Assembly (NCBI GenBank): GCA_963676655.2 | Contig: CAXXKX010000002.1 | Coordinates: 1,364,001-1,428,000, forward strand | DNA length: 64,000 nt | Direction: 5' to 3' | From: G963676655 sp963676655 | Lineage (GTDB): Bacteria > Verrucomicrobiota > Lentisphaeria > Victivallales > Victivallaceae | In this document: positions 46,895 to 56,655 of the stretch, piece by piece | Position numbering within the stretch: the first letter of the stretch is position 1 | How the letters are laid out: each line of letters opens with the position of its first letter | Position numbers and translations under genes: made by a program | Notes under the pieces: generated by a model | The model's database searches: none | Told to the model about the DNA's origin: nothing | Seen by the model: the letters and a program-made list of their open reading frames with translations, nothing else

Positions 46895-47536
46895 TTATCT
46901 GGAACAGGGGGGAATTAGGAACGGGGACAATTCCTTAGACATACGACAATAACCGGCAAAAGTCAAATGGGTTCCATCTTCCCGCGCATATTCGGCCGCT
47001 AACTGGCCGGAGTTGTCTTTCATCGCGGTATGGTAATCAATGAAGTCCGCGGAATTGGTTGCGGCCCATTGTTTTAATTTTAGATTGTCTCTGACGATTT
47101 TATCCTGAAACTTGAAACGGTCCCATTGGTCCGGGTAGCGCAACGGCAGGATGCTGCATAAAACAACTTTTATCCCGTGTCCCTGAATGATTCGCGCCAG
47201 CTCCTGTATTTTAGTCGCCGAGTCCGGATCTTCAACCCGGTTGATGCCGATCGAAATAAAAACCTGTTTGGGAGCGTAGCTCAGGACATCTTCTTGCAAC
47301 CGGTAATACAGACCGTCGACATTATCCCCGCCGATTCCGCGATTGAGGATGCAGTAGCCGGGAAAAAATTCATGCAGAGGCCACACCTCGATTATCGAGT
47401 CCCCGAAAAAAAGGTTGTCAACACTGGTGACCTGATCCCGGATTTTCCGGAATTCCAGAATCTGGCACCAGCGTTCCCGTGTTTCATAAAACTTCACGGT
47501 CGTATCAATTACTTCCTGATTAAAGATGGGGTTCAT
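46895..47536 (-). CDS. SGNH/GDSL-type hydrolase
   Basis: 213 residues, no signal peptide. Block I is FFGDSI (nucleophile Ser), block II is NRGIGGDN (Gly), block III is ISIGINR (Asn), and block V is DGTHLTFAGY (Asp and His). It is therefore a complete SGNH esterase, probably removing acyl groups from the oligosaccharides processed by the neighbouring glycosidases. It lies 11 bases upstream of the GH78 gene and 27 bases downstream of a large secreted GH-like gene. Confidence 0.85.
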   Translation of the reverse strand: MNPIFNQEVIDTTVKFYETRERWCQILEFRKIRDQVTSVDNLFFGDSIIEVWPLHEFFPGYCILNRGIGGDNVDGLYYRLQEDVLSYAPKQVFISIGINRVEDPDSATKIQELARIIQGHGIKVVLCSILPLRYPDQWDRFKFQDKIVRDNLKLKQWAATNSADFIDYHTAMKDNSGQLAAEYAREDGTHLTFAGYCRMSKELSPFLIPPCSR

Positions 47537-47563
47537 AAATTCACAGTCCTGTCAATTTTCAAT

Positions 47564-50500
47564 TTATTTATCTATAAGAAGAACCAACGGCCATAAATCA
47601 GGCCGGTTGTTCGGCATACCTTTGCGCGAGGTATTGGTTAATCTGGACGCCGGTTCCTGTTCTGCCGGATCATCGGAATCATTGAGCAGCAGCCCCAGTC
47701 CGATAGTATTGCCGGCCCGCAACTGGAACGGCATCAGGCTGTCGGCGGAAAAAGCCAGCTCGTACACATAGCCGTCGCCGGTTTTACGGAATACGCCTTG
47801 AACATCATCGGCCACGGTTCCCGGTTTAGCGCCAAGAGTGCCACGGGTCAACTGGACATCCGGGGTCCGGTAACGATACACGTCAAGTTGCGGCGACTTG
47901 TCTTTGATGAAAATACCGTATTCCCAGTCATCCGGGCCGCAACTGTTTTCCTCCGCATCGTGCCCGTCCGCGAAAGGATCAAAAAAGAGTTGCAGAGAAT
48001 CGTTTTTCCAGCCCTGGCGGAGCATGCGCTTCTGATAACCAAGTTTATTATCTTTGACTTCGACTGCTATATAAAGTTTATTACGGGTCCAGCAAACCCG
48101 GTAGCCGGCGCTGAAATCATTGTTGTCCGGAAACTTACCAGTCATAATCATTTTCTTGCCGCGAATCCTCCGGCTTACCGGAATGGCCGGAATGCCGCGC
48201 CAGTCGTCAAGTTTGCCGTCGACGGTGATGTTGCCCGGTGCCTTTTTTGCCGACATGGCGCTGAAGATACGGGGATATGTGAAAGTTTTTTGTTCCGGTG
48301 ACTGTATTTTCAGGATAAAATCCATATTCAATAATTGCAGGGCCGAAGCTGATAACCGGACCGGTAAATTGAATTTGAAGTCAGTAGTTGACCCCGGCGG
48401 TAACGCACACGTTTTCTGGTTCGCACGGCAACTTAATTTTCCTTTCAGGACAGATGGAAACGGATTGTTCAACGCCGCTTTTAATGAAGTAGAATCGATC
48501 AGGCGGATGCGCAGTGCAGGCCGAATTGGGATCAGGGATTTGAAACGTCCCGCTGTTAACATGGCTTTGAACTGGTTAATGGTTCCCGGTTCACCGCGCA
48601 GGAATACCGGAAAAGGCGATAACGGCAGCCGGAATAAACCGTTTTTGCCGGGATCGATAGAATGTTCAGCCTCCATCAAGTCAAATAATTGCAGTTTGCC
48701 GACCGGCTTGAAATAAAATTCCGGGGCTTTGAATTTGCCGCGATCAAAATCTTCCGCGCAGGCCCATAACGCCGCAACCGGACGCTTTTTTTCATCTTCA
48801 AAGATGAAACATCTGGTATCGGGAAACAATCTCAAATCAGCTTTGAATACGGCATTGCCAAGCAGATGGCCTAGAGTATTCGGAATCTTTTGAAACGCAT
48901 ACGGCGTTAACATTGCGTCCATTGCGAAGAGGCCGTAATTACCGGCGCTCAACTCTTTGACCCGGTCCTGTAATTTCAACCCGACCAGCCAAGTCCTGGC
49001 ACGTAAGGCGGAGCCGAGTTTTTCGCCGTAACTTAAATCATAGGTATAAGGCAGCAGTCCGGGGAGTTTTGCCTGCAGCGCATAATCCTGAACAAATGGC
49101 GAACTGTAGCAGCGTACCGGCAGCCAGTGCATGCCTTCCGGACAGAGAACCGGGGTTTTATCATAGCCGTATTTAGCCATTATCTTAAAGACCCTGGAAA
49201 AGTCTCCCTCCAGCCCGTTATCGCCCGGATATTCCGGAGCTGGACGGTAAATATGCGCGGCGATGCAATCATACCTAAGACCGCGTTTAGACGTTTCTTT
49301 CAGCAATGAGTCCAAATACATCATTCGGTCGTTTCGGCTGATGTTGGCGGGAATGCTGTTGGCCAGCATAGCTTTGGGATTGCCTTTTTTTACACCGCGC
49401 CCGACTGCGCATTCCAGTTTGACGAAGTCCATGAAATTCTCGGCTTTGGCGTAAGCCGGATGAGCCAGGTCAGGCATTATTCCTTCCGGTTCCACCAGGT
49501 TTGTCCACACTTTGATTTCCGGGGAGGTCGCGGCAATGTGGGCCGCCGCGTCTTCGACTTTTTTCAGGTATTCGGTCGTGACATGAGGAGTTTTCAAGCG
49601 CCAGTCGTCAACCAGCAATGCTCCCTTTGAAGTCATGCCGGGAATTAAATACCATTCAACATTGTCCAGATAATGGATTTTGCGGCCCGGCACGTTTTTG
49701 CGGCCGTACGGATTACCGATCCGGCAGATTGAGCTTCTTACTCCATAACGGGCGGCTTCCTTAGACAGTAACGGCGCCCGGTTGACAAAACCGGAGCGGG
49801 CGCCAATCCCGATCTTTTTGTAGCGTTTCAGCACTTCCGGGTAAATCTGCTGGGTTCCGAGCGGGTCGACATAAGTATCCACAAACAGGTTCTTGTGTTT
49901 GTGCGTATTGCCAAGGAAACTCATGATCGCGAAACGCTGAATCTCATAACGTTTGACCTTGTTCGGTAGTTCATAATCGGTTTCGACTATAAAAATACCG
50001 CGCGGCAAATCATTCAACGGCAGTTTTATCCTGGCTTGCCCGGTCGAGTCTGCTTTAAAAGTAAAGGTACGTGATAATTTTAACGCATCAAAAAAATCAC
50101 GTACATTCACTTTCATTTTTCCAGTCAAACCCGGCGAGGTGATAATATCAAGTTCCGCATTCGGCTTTTTGCCATATTCAACCAGATTGTCGGAAGCCGA
50201 CGTCCGCAGTACTCCTTCGATGACCGGAGGCTTGTATTCCGTCGCCGACGCGCTTTTTTCCAATTGCATACCGTCAATATAACATAATGCTTTGCAATTA
50301 GACTCCGCGGAAAATACAATTGCCGTCGCATTGCTTGACTTAATTGTTTTAGACAAACTGTAGCGCTTCCATTCGCCGGTCAAATCGCAGGTCATGGAAG
50401 TCCATTTTAACCGGTTGTAAGCGTTGCACGGGTCTAAAAAGGCTACTTGCAGTTTCTGGCGTCCGGGCTGGTTTGTTTTGGCATATAAGCTGAGCGTATA

Positions 50501-51538
50501 GCTTCCCGGAGTCAGGATGACGGAATGGGTTGTTATCACTTGTTTGAGATTGTGTTCAGGAGAATCACTGCTAATACTCAGGCTTTTTTGTCCGAATTTT
50601 GCTTCTTTGGAACTTATTGTTATGGGCTTGGAGCGCCATATTTCCGGCGTCAAACGGCCACGCTGAAACGGACGAAATGTCAGATAGCGCATTCCCTGCT
50701 CAAAAGAACTGTTCTGCAGCAGGTTTTTGCCGCGACTGTCGGGCAGACAATATCGGTCATAACCCCAAAAATCAACCGGACCACCTTTGGTTACACGGTC
50801 TTTCGGCGCCGAGTCGGAGCCGGAATTAACCGGGCCCGGATAAATAATAAATTCCAGCGAATTGCCTGTTTGTTCCGGTTGGAGGCACAGATCAATACTT
50901 TTCGCTTTAAAGAAGCAGCCGATTTTAGTTGTGGTTTTGGATATTGTTTTGATCGAGAACCCGCCGGTTGTTGAATTAGCCAGCAAAGAAATATTTGCAA
51001 CCGGGCCGTTGAAAAGTCTGGCATAGCTATGCTTTATTTTTCCGGTAAACGCCGGAACCATGATCTTTTTATCATCGATTTTCATTGCGGAGCCCCCGAT
51101 AAAGTCGCCTTTCAATGGAATATGAAATTGAATTTTGGCAGCTTTCGGGAAAGAGGTTTTTACCGCAACGCCGCCATCGCCGGTAAGCTGCATGGTCATT
51201 TCGCCCTTATCGGGAAACTCGTAGCGAATAATGTTTTTTATTTCTGACCGGGTTCCTTTTTGCGGTTTTCCATTTGCGAGAATTGAAAAACCCCCGATTC
51301 TTTTTCCGGTCCGGACCGATTCCAGTTGCGGAGTACCGCGGGAATAACAGATCAATTTGATAACCGGACCGGTGATTTGAGTAACCGTCTTGCCTTTTAT
51401 TATTCTTGTATTACAACGCTGAACGGTTCCATTAGCGGGAAATATAGGTTTTGATTCAGTTAACGGCGGCAGTTTTTCGGCCGCGACGGCCATGAATGAT
51501 TGTGATGCCAGGAACGATATGCTTATTAAGAATCTCAT
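47564..51538 (-). CDS. Very large secreted glycoside-hydrolase-like protein with CBM-like domains
   Basis: About 1,324 residues with a signal peptide (MRFLISISFLASQSFMAVAA). Order: beta-rich N-terminus; a CenC/CBM4-like domain (about 275-440, NSSFEQGM... GSYTLSLYAKTNQPG, ALCYIDGMQLEK); a beta-sandwich linker; a TIM-barrel-like region (about 560-860, with KVWTNLVEPEGIMPD as an Asn..Glu acid/base candidate and CPEGMHW as a nucleophile candidate, GH39/GH5-like); and a C-terminal CBM9-like domain (about 1130-1320, ITVDGKLDDWRG, DSLQLFFDP). The start at 51538 has AAGAGA upstream and the signal peptide directly after it. Family not assignable by eye. Confidence 0.65.
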   Translation of the reverse strand: MRFLISISFLASQSFMAVAAEKLPPLTESKPIFPANGTVQRCNTRIIKGKTVTQITGPVIKLICYSRGTPQLESVRTGKRIGGFSILANGKPQKGTRSEIKNIIRYEFPDKGEMTMQLTGDGGVAVKTSFPKAAKIQFHIPLKGDFIGGSAMKIDDKKIMVPAFTGKIKHSYARLFNGPVANISLLANSTTGGFSIKTISKTTTKIGCFFKAKSIDLCLQPEQTGNSLEFIIYPGPVNSGSDSAPKDRVTKGGPVDFWGYDRYCLPDSRGKNLLQNSSFEQGMRYLTFRPFQRGRLTPEIWRSKPITISSKEAKFGQKSLSISSDSPEHNLKQVITTHSVILTPGSYTLSLYAKTNQPGRQKLQVAFLDPCNAYNRLKWTSMTCDLTGEWKRYSLSKTIKSSNATAIVFSAESNCKALCYIDGMQLEKSASATEYKPPVIEGVLRTSASDNLVEYGKKPNAELDIITSPGLTGKMKVNVRDFFDALKLSRTFTFKADSTGQARIKLPLNDLPRGIFIVETDYELPNKVKRYEIQRFAIMSFLGNTHKHKNLFVDTYVDPLGTQQIYPEVLKRYKKIGIGARSGFVNRAPLLSKEAARYGVRSSICRIGNPYGRKNVPGRKIHYLDNVEWYLIPGMTSKGALLVDDWRLKTPHVTTEYLKKVEDAAAHIAATSPEIKVWTNLVEPEGIMPDLAHPAYAKAENFMDFVKLECAVGRGVKKGNPKAMLANSIPANISRNDRMMYLDSLLKETSKRGLRYDCIAAHIYRPAPEYPGDNGLEGDFSRVFKIMAKYGYDKTPVLCPEGMHWLPVRCYSSPFVQDYALQAKLPGLLPYTYDLSYGEKLGSALRARTWLVGLKLQDRVKELSAGNYGLFAMDAMLTPYAFQKIPNTLGHLLGNAVFKADLRLFPDTRCFIFEDEKKRPVAALWACAEDFDRGKFKAPEFYFKPVGKLQLFDLMEAEHSIDPGKNGLFRLPLSPFPVFLRGEPGTINQFKAMLTAGRFKSLIPIRPALRIRLIDSTSLKAALNNPFPSVLKGKLSCRANQKTCALPPGSTTDFKFNLPVRLSASALQLLNMDFILKIQSPEQKTFTYPRIFSAMSAKKAPGNITVDGKLDDWRGIPAIPVSRRIRGKKMIMTGKFPDNNDFSAGYRVCWTRNKLYIAVEVKDNKLGYQKRMLRQGWKNDSLQLFFDPFADGHDAEENSCGPDDWEYGIFIKDKSPQLDVYRYRTPDVQLTRGTLGAKPGTVADDVQGVFRKTGDGYVYELAFSADSLMPFQLRAGNTIGLGLLLNDSDDPAEQEPASRLTNTSRKGMPNNRPDLWPLVLLIDK

Positions 51539-51604
51539 AATATCTGTCTCTTGAATACTTTGTTTAACTATTGTCTTTTTTATTATCCTGAGAAAATTCA
51601 CAAC

Positions 51605-52363
51605 TTACAAACTGAAGCCGTTTTTCAGTGCCATGGTTGAAGATGAATAACCGACTTCAAAAATGAGTTCATCAGCTTTTTTGTCGTCTACGTGACCATC
51701 CACATACACGACATTGCCTCTTCCCGTTCCGTATGACGGACCGTCATTCAGGAGGTTGGTGCCACCGTGACGAAACGCGATTCTTGTCAGATAATCCAGG
51801 TTTGCTTCGGAAGTACGCTCGTTATCCGCGGCGAAAATTGCTTTTGTCGGTTTTGACACTGCCGATAATTTATGCGGTGCATAAGCCCAGCCGCTTGCGT
51901 TCTGGTATCCCAGAAGCCATGCATTAAAACAATAGTGCGTAAATTCAAATTTACCGGCAGAATTAAGGCCGAAGCCAATCGGCTCTCCGGGACAAACGAA
52001 AGTTCCTTTCGTATAGTCGCGCCCAAAATATGAGACTCCGTAATTGATGGCTCCGTCCAGTTTGCCGCCGCTTATTTTTACTCCGGATAAGACTTCAAAG
52101 GCCATGTAGTTGTATTGCCAGCGGGAACAGCACGGAATCAGCCAGTCCTGGAAGTCGGTTGAATACATCGCTTGCGCCGTCCCGATTTGTTTCAGGTTAT
52201 TAGCACAGGCGATAGCTTTTGCTTTATCCCGGGCCTGGTTCAATGCCGGCAGCAGCATGCTGGCGAGGATCGCGATGATCGCTATCACCACCAGGAGTTC
52301 AATGAGGGTGAACCGGCAGAGGTAATTACTGCGGTTGAGTACTTTTTCTTTCAAGGCAGTCAT
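51605..52363 (-). CDS. Type II secretion pseudopilin-like protein
   Basis: The leader MTALKEKVLNRSNYLCR is longer than in the paralogues but ends directly at FTLIELLVVIAIIAI, then LPALNQARDKAKAIACANN. The C-terminal signature is present in the shortened form GRGNVVYVDGHVDDKK. About 252 residues. The ATG at 52363 has AGGAGA 8 bases upstream; an in-frame ATG at 52432 lacks one. It lies between two secreted GH-like genes on the same strand. Confidence 0.88.
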   Translation of the reverse strand: MTALKEKVLNRSNYLCRFTLIELLVVIAIIAILASMLLPALNQARDKAKAIACANNLKQIGTAQAMYSTDFQDWLIPCCSRWQYNYMAFEVLSGVKISGGKLDGAINYGVSYFGRDYTKGTFVCPGEPIGFGLNSAGKFEFTHYCFNAWLLGYQNASGWAYAPHKLSAVSKPTKAIFAADNERTSEANLDYLTRIAFRHGGTNLLNDGPSYGTGRGNVVYVDGHVDDKKADELIFEVGYSSSTMALKNGFSL

Positions 52364-52489
52364 GGCAGAATTCTCCTGTTTTATAGTTATTATTTTATTG
52401 AGGGTCGAATTTGCTGAAAAACTAATCATCAAGCAGATCGCTTTCTCCTTTCCTGAATTTTATCATACTTGCTATAGGTTCCCTTAATT

Positions 52490-54490
52490 TTATTTGGAAT
52501 ATATTATGTCACAGTCTACGCCGTTTGCCGCAAACAGCCAGATTCCGTCGGGTTGTTTTTTCGTCAATCCATAGCGCGAATAAAACTTTTTGCCGGATGG
52601 CAGCTTGAACATGACGGAACTTTTTCCGGGCGCGAACGCGACAATTGGAATCGCCAGTTTACCGGCCGCGGTTTTCATCATGCAGCATCTTACTTTACCT
52701 TGCTTGTTCTGAACTTTCAACGCAGACGCTTCTGTTATACTCAGGATAAACGGTTCCAGTTCACGCAGCATTTTTACCGCTGATACAACTTTCGGCCAGA
52801 ATTCAGCCGGATGTTCCGGTTCGAATTTTGATCCTTTGGCAAAGACTTCATGGTACGAATAGAATAGAAAACCTTTGGCTCCATGAATTGCCGCCAGCAG
52901 TGGAACGGCACGAATGGCCCCTTCGCCCGGATCAGGTTTTACCGCTTTCTTTTTATTCAGTATTCGCCAGAGACAGCCTTGAGCGCAAAACCAGATCGGA
53001 GTTTTCAATCCGGCCAGGGCTTGCAGATTGTTATCCGAGCCAGCTACCTCATTTATCCGCGGCAGGGGGTAGTTGTCGTGACACAATACATCGCCCGTCG
53101 GAACGAAGAACGGAAAATTATCCGGCCGGTCGGTCAGGGTTACCGTGAAATGCCAGGGATCGTTTTTGCTGATCAATTCCCGGAGCTGCTGGACCTGCGG
53201 CAGCTCGCTCCGCTGATTTTCATCGGAAAGATAATAGGCCAGGAAAGCCGGATTGTTTCTGACCGCTTTGACCAGTGCGGTCACCAATTCATCCCGTTTT
53301 TTAAAACCGTCGAAGTCGGGTTCATATTTTTTCCGGAGATGTTCCTTGGCGGGAATCATTAAAGTCAATTGCAGCATGGCTTTTAAATTGTACTTCTTCA
53401 GTCCGTCCAGCATCTTTGCCATCTCTCGGGTTGAATTACTGTTTTTCTCCTGCAAATTCAATGCCCGGCACCCGAAAGAAATAAAATCAAACCCGGCGTC
53501 ACTGACCCGTTTCAGATCTTCTTCACGCATTCGCTGATAGGTGAAAGTACCGATCGGCAAAATCGGTTTGCCGTTGCACAGGGTTCTGCCGTATTTATCA
53601 ATACGGGTAGCTCCGTCAGGAGCAGTTGTTTGTGGTCTGAATAATTGATAATCATGTTCCGCGAGAATTGTTTTATTCTTCAAGTCCAGCAATTTTGCCT
53701 TTACCTTTACTGTCCCCTTAAAACGGCCGAATTTTCCGCGATAAATGTCGTTTTCAGGCCGTAGCAGCAGTTTTTTGTCGTTAAGGCTGACTTGCATTGC
53801 AAGATTCTTATCTTTGTTGCCATCGCCCGAAAAGACTTTTAGTGCAACATCGCCATCGTTGTCCAGCGCCAGATTTGACGGGATGACCGGTAAAATGACA
53901 TTGGCTATGCCGCTGTTTTTCAGCGTTATATTGTCGAACCAGATTTTACCGGTGTGCCACCAGTCAAAAACCAGATTCAGTCTGGCATCTGCGACCGCAT
54001 TGCCGGGGATCGTGACAGAACTGCAAAAACTTTGCCAGTCTCCGGTGAAATTTGAGTTGACCCAAAAATTCTGGCCTTTAAGCTTTTTTCCGTTTTTATC
54101 ATAAGTCTGGATATAGCCCAATATGAAATGCGGGCGACGTCTTCCCCGCGGCTGGATGTCACTGGCTCGATACTGGATTGATACTTGACAGACCGAACCA
54201 GGAATTACTTTGATCGGCAATGAGGCCGAGCCGGGATATTTTCCTTTTACGGCCGGGGCAGGGCACTCAGCAAAGAGCGCGCGGCTGCCGATAACGCCGG
54301 CTTTACTTTTTAATTCAAATCCTTTGCCCAGCTTCCACACGCCCGGTCCCGAATTAAAATTCTCATCACAAATAATTTCGCCGCCCGGATTCTTTTTAAA
54401 AGTGGAAATATCTATTGTCTCGTCCGAGCTTCCGCATAAAGCCCGGGACGCTATCACCAAAACGCAAGCCAGTTTCATCGTCGTATTCAT
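52490..54490 (-). CDS. Secreted glycoside-hydrolase-like protein
   Basis: 666 residues with a signal peptide (MKLACVLVIASRALCG). Residues about 30-195 look like a CBM4/CenC sandwich (VCQVSIQYRASD, WFDNITLKN). A TIM-barrel-like region starts at TLCNGKPILPIGTFTYQRM (about residue 310). Glu424 in YYLSDENQR is the best catalytic candidate; HDNYPLPR and FYSYHE follow on later strands. It shares the GKP...D-E layout with the genes at 3773 and 19509. The start is supported by GGGAAG about 10 bases upstream. Substrate unknown, presumably the same rhamnose-containing glycan as its neighbours. Confidence 0.6.
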   Translation of the reverse strand: MNTTMKLACVLVIASRALCGSSDETIDISTFKKNPGGEIICDENFNSGPGVWKLGKGFELKSKAGVIGSRALFAECPAPAVKGKYPGSASLPIKVIPGSVCQVSIQYRASDIQPRGRRRPHFILGYIQTYDKNGKKLKGQNFWVNSNFTGDWQSFCSSVTIPGNAVADARLNLVFDWWHTGKIWFDNITLKNSGIANVILPVIPSNLALDNDGDVALKVFSGDGNKDKNLAMQVSLNDKKLLLRPENDIYRGKFGRFKGTVKVKAKLLDLKNKTILAEHDYQLFRPQTTAPDGATRIDKYGRTLCNGKPILPIGTFTYQRMREEDLKRVSDAGFDFISFGCRALNLQEKNSNSTREMAKMLDGLKKYNLKAMLQLTLMIPAKEHLRKKYEPDFDGFKKRDELVTALVKAVRNNPAFLAYYLSDENQRSELPQVQQLRELISKNDPWHFTVTLTDRPDNFPFFVPTGDVLCHDNYPLPRINEVAGSDNNLQALAGLKTPIWFCAQGCLWRILNKKKAVKPDPGEGAIRAVPLLAAIHGAKGFLFYSYHEVFAKGSKFEPEHPAEFWPKVVSAVKMLRELEPFILSITEASALKVQNKQGKVRCCMMKTAAGKLAIPIVAFAPGKSSVMFKLPSGKKFYSRYGLTKKQPDGIWLFAANGVDCDIIYSK

Positions 54491-54602
54491 CTAGTTTAAC
54501 TTCCCATTCAGTTATGATATTTTGTAATTATGATTTGACAATCTTAACCTGAATTATTCACAAATTTATGGCGACCTGTTACAATCTGCTCAAAGTAAAG
54601 CA

Positions 54603-54652
54603 TTTGTTTATGTCCTCGACGTAGCGCTGCTACGCCTGCGGGATAATCAAAG
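54603..54652. repeat. Hairpin repeat between two glycosidase genes
   Basis: The core CGTAGC-GCT-GCTACG (54620-54634) is a perfect hairpin, enclosed by an imperfect stem between TTTGTTTATGTCC and GGGATAATCAAAG. On the - strand the outer arm reads GTCTTTGATT, the same motif found in the hairpin array at 31615. It may weaken read-through between the GH42-like gene and the rest of the cluster. Confidence 0.45.
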
Positions 54653-54691
54653 ACTTTCTTTTTGAGCATATTTTCACATCTCATCCATTTT

Positions 54692-56533
54692 TTATGAATA
54701 GTTCAGTCTAAAAAGCGCCGTATCCGGGGTGGAGAATTCCCAATAAAAAGTATCGGTCTTCTCCGCCGCGATTTGGCCGCTGAAAAGCTCCACCACCTGT
54801 TCGCATACGACCGGCAGACAGATTTCCTGTCTTCCGCCGGTAGCGGTGTGAACCGCGCATAGTTCGCTGGACGCGAAGACCGGCTGCTCCTCCCGACAGT
54901 AAATATGAACACCGGCGTCCGCCGCCAGTTTTTTCAGCATTTTCGGCGATAGTTCCGCCGGATTATGCAAATATGCCGCGGTCCAGTTTTGCATTTGAGT
55001 CAGTTGCAGGCCGCCGATTCCGTATTCAGCTCCGGCCCACTGCCGCACTCGTTTAACATCAAGGGTTCGACCGTCGCTGAGCCCGGGAGCATACAACCAT
55101 AGAACAATCCGGTTATTATTCAAGACGTATGTCTTTAATATTTCAGCTTTTGCCGGGGGTATTTCCAACTGAACGGCGAAAATGATAAACTTGTAGCGGT
55201 CAAAATCCGGTATATTCGGAATATCATTTAGAGAGTAGGTGTCGAAAGGGGCTCCGAGGCGATTCAACTGCTTGCGGGCGTTCAGGGTGAAATCTCTCTG
55301 ACGCGGCGAGGTTTGAGAAAAATAATATAAACTGTCGGGATCGACAATCAACGCAACTTCGTCAATCGCCCTGTATGGGGTATCCGAAAGTTCATCCCAA
55401 AGATGCTTCATAGCTGAAAGATTATCAAAGATTTCCGGCTCTTTATAAAAGCCTCCCCACATGTCGAACCACCACAGTGAATTGCCGTTGATCAGACTCA
55501 ATCCGAACTCCCGTTTCATTCCCGCAATATCCGATTGAGTGTCGGGCCAGAACGGCGTTTCAAGTTTGACAAAATCGCTCAGATTTCGATTGTAGGTATG
55601 AGTGCGCTGGTCGCATTCGTGCATGTGCCTTTTCCCGGCAAGACGCTCTGAACCTGATATTGTCAGAAAGCCGCTGCCTCCGCCTATTTCGCGATCTTTA
55701 TAAGTGCCCGGGGATATGAGAAAATCAATCTCGCTGCAAGCCAGCAATGACTCGTAATCAGCATGGCCGCTGGAAACCGGTCCGATTCTATCCGTCACAT
55801 AACCGTAGAAAACCCCCAACTCTGCTTCCCGACGAATTGTTTTGCGGGCTTCCGCCGCGAATTCGGCAATAGTCCGGCTGACGGTTTCATTGGTAAAGCG
55901 CCAATATTCAAGGATTCCTTTAGCAGTTGCCGGATCATGCAGTAAATTGTCAAACGCGACATTATTCAGCCGGTCCGCAGCTGGAACATCCGCTGATGGC
56001 AGACCTTGTTCCGACCGCCAGCAACGATACGCTTCGGCTTTGGCCGGGCTCGCAGAGCCGGCGCTATGGTCGAGCCACTCGTCCGTGTGTCCGCAAGCCA
56101 GGATGTAGCTGAGAATGACCTCGGAAAAGTTTTCTTCACAGTACTTCAAAAAGTCATTTAAGTATTTCTTTACCGCGTTACGCCAGTCAGGATTACATAA
56201 TGCCTGAGTTAATTCGGTAAAACTGTCGCCTGGATTGTGTCCAAGGCTGAGTTGTCTTGATAACCAGGTGGGAGAATTCAGGTCAACCATGCACAGGAAT
56301 TTAGCCTTAGGATTAACTTCAAGGATATCATTTAATTGCCGGGCGACTGCCGTGAAGTCGTATTTGTCGAACCAGCGCCAATTTGCCGGATATTTGCTGT
56401 AAGGCTCTCCCAGCGAGTTCAACGTGTTGGCGGGAAAGACCACTACCGTGTCAATCCCGGATTCAGCAAACCGTTTTACAGTTTGCAGTTCGGGCCAGAA
56501 CGAACGGTATGCAAAATATTGTCGACCGGACAT
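54692..56533 (-). CDS. GH42-like putative glycosidase, cytosolic
   Basis: 613 residues, no signal peptide. Starts with a barrel (FAYRSFWPELQTVKRFAESGIDTVVVF) and has LACGHTDEWLDHSAG at the position of the acid/base. The middle carries an amidotransferase-like trimerisation domain (EVALIVDPDSLYYF; YKFIIFAVQLE; IVLWLYAPG). The end (DAGVHIYCREEQPVFASSEL) matches the protein encoded at 9500. It is divergent from the AraC regulator and has an extended -10 with a poor -35, as expected of an activator-dependent promoter. Confidence 0.62.
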   Translation of the reverse strand: MSGRQYFAYRSFWPELQTVKRFAESGIDTVVVFPANTLNSLGEPYSKYPANWRWFDKYDFTAVARQLNDILEVNPKAKFLCMVDLNSPTWLSRQLSLGHNPGDSFTELTQALCNPDWRNAVKKYLNDFLKYCEENFSEVILSYILACGHTDEWLDHSAGSASPAKAEAYRCWRSEQGLPSADVPAADRLNNVAFDNLLHDPATAKGILEYWRFTNETVSRTIAEFAAEARKTIRREAELGVFYGYVTDRIGPVSSGHADYESLLACSEIDFLISPGTYKDREIGGGSGFLTISGSERLAGKRHMHECDQRTHTYNRNLSDFVKLETPFWPDTQSDIAGMKREFGLSLINGNSLWWFDMWGGFYKEPEIFDNLSAMKHLWDELSDTPYRAIDEVALIVDPDSLYYFSQTSPRQRDFTLNARKQLNRLGAPFDTYSLNDIPNIPDFDRYKFIIFAVQLEIPPAKAEILKTYVLNNNRIVLWLYAPGLSDGRTLDVKRVRQWAGAEYGIGGLQLTQMQNWTAAYLHNPAELSPKMLKKLAADAGVHIYCREEQPVFASSELCAVHTATGGRQEICLPVVCEQVVELFSGQIAAEKTDTFYWEFSTPDTALFRLNYS

Positions 56534-56567
56534 TAACCAATTCCTTGTTTGTTTTGTTTATGTAATT

Positions 56568-56576
56568 ATTGTATCA
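56568..56576 (-). promoter_or_regulatory. Extended -10 promoter of the GH42-like gene
   Basis: On the - strand, TGATACAAT (TG-n-TACAAT) lies about 35 bases before the ATG at 56533. No good -35 is found at 16-18 bases, which suits activation by the divergently encoded AraC protein. AAGGAA serves as ribosome site. Confidence 0.45.
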
Positions 56577-56595
56577 CATTTTTTTATGATAAACC

Positions 56596-56624
56596 TTGAT
56601 AACTGTGCCAATGTATTGTATAAT
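56596..56624 (+). promoter_or_regulatory. Sigma70-type promoter of the AraC regulator gene
   Basis: TTGATA (56596-56601) and a perfect TATAAT (56619-56624) are 17 bases apart. Because the -35 covers a possible TTG codon at 56596, translation must start downstream, supporting the GTG at 56656. Confidence 0.75.
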
Positions 56625-56632
56625 AGTGCCAA
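56605..56632. promoter_or_regulatory. Direct repeat, candidate AraC binding sites
   Basis: GTGCCAA occurs at 56605-56611 and again at 56626-56632, exactly 21 bp (two helical turns) apart, the usual spacing of AraC half-sites. The repeats span the spacer and the initiation region of the regulator's promoter and sit about 30-60 bp upstream of the divergent GH42-like promoter. This suggests self-repression together with activation of the glycosidase cluster. Confidence 0.5.
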
Positions 56633-56655
56633 AAGGATATATAGAAGGATTGATT

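Noticed and set aside
56596..56655. TTG start extending the AraC protein by 20 residues
   Set aside because: The extension lies inside the TTGATA-17-TATAAT promoter. The GTG at 56656 has a proper ribosome site.
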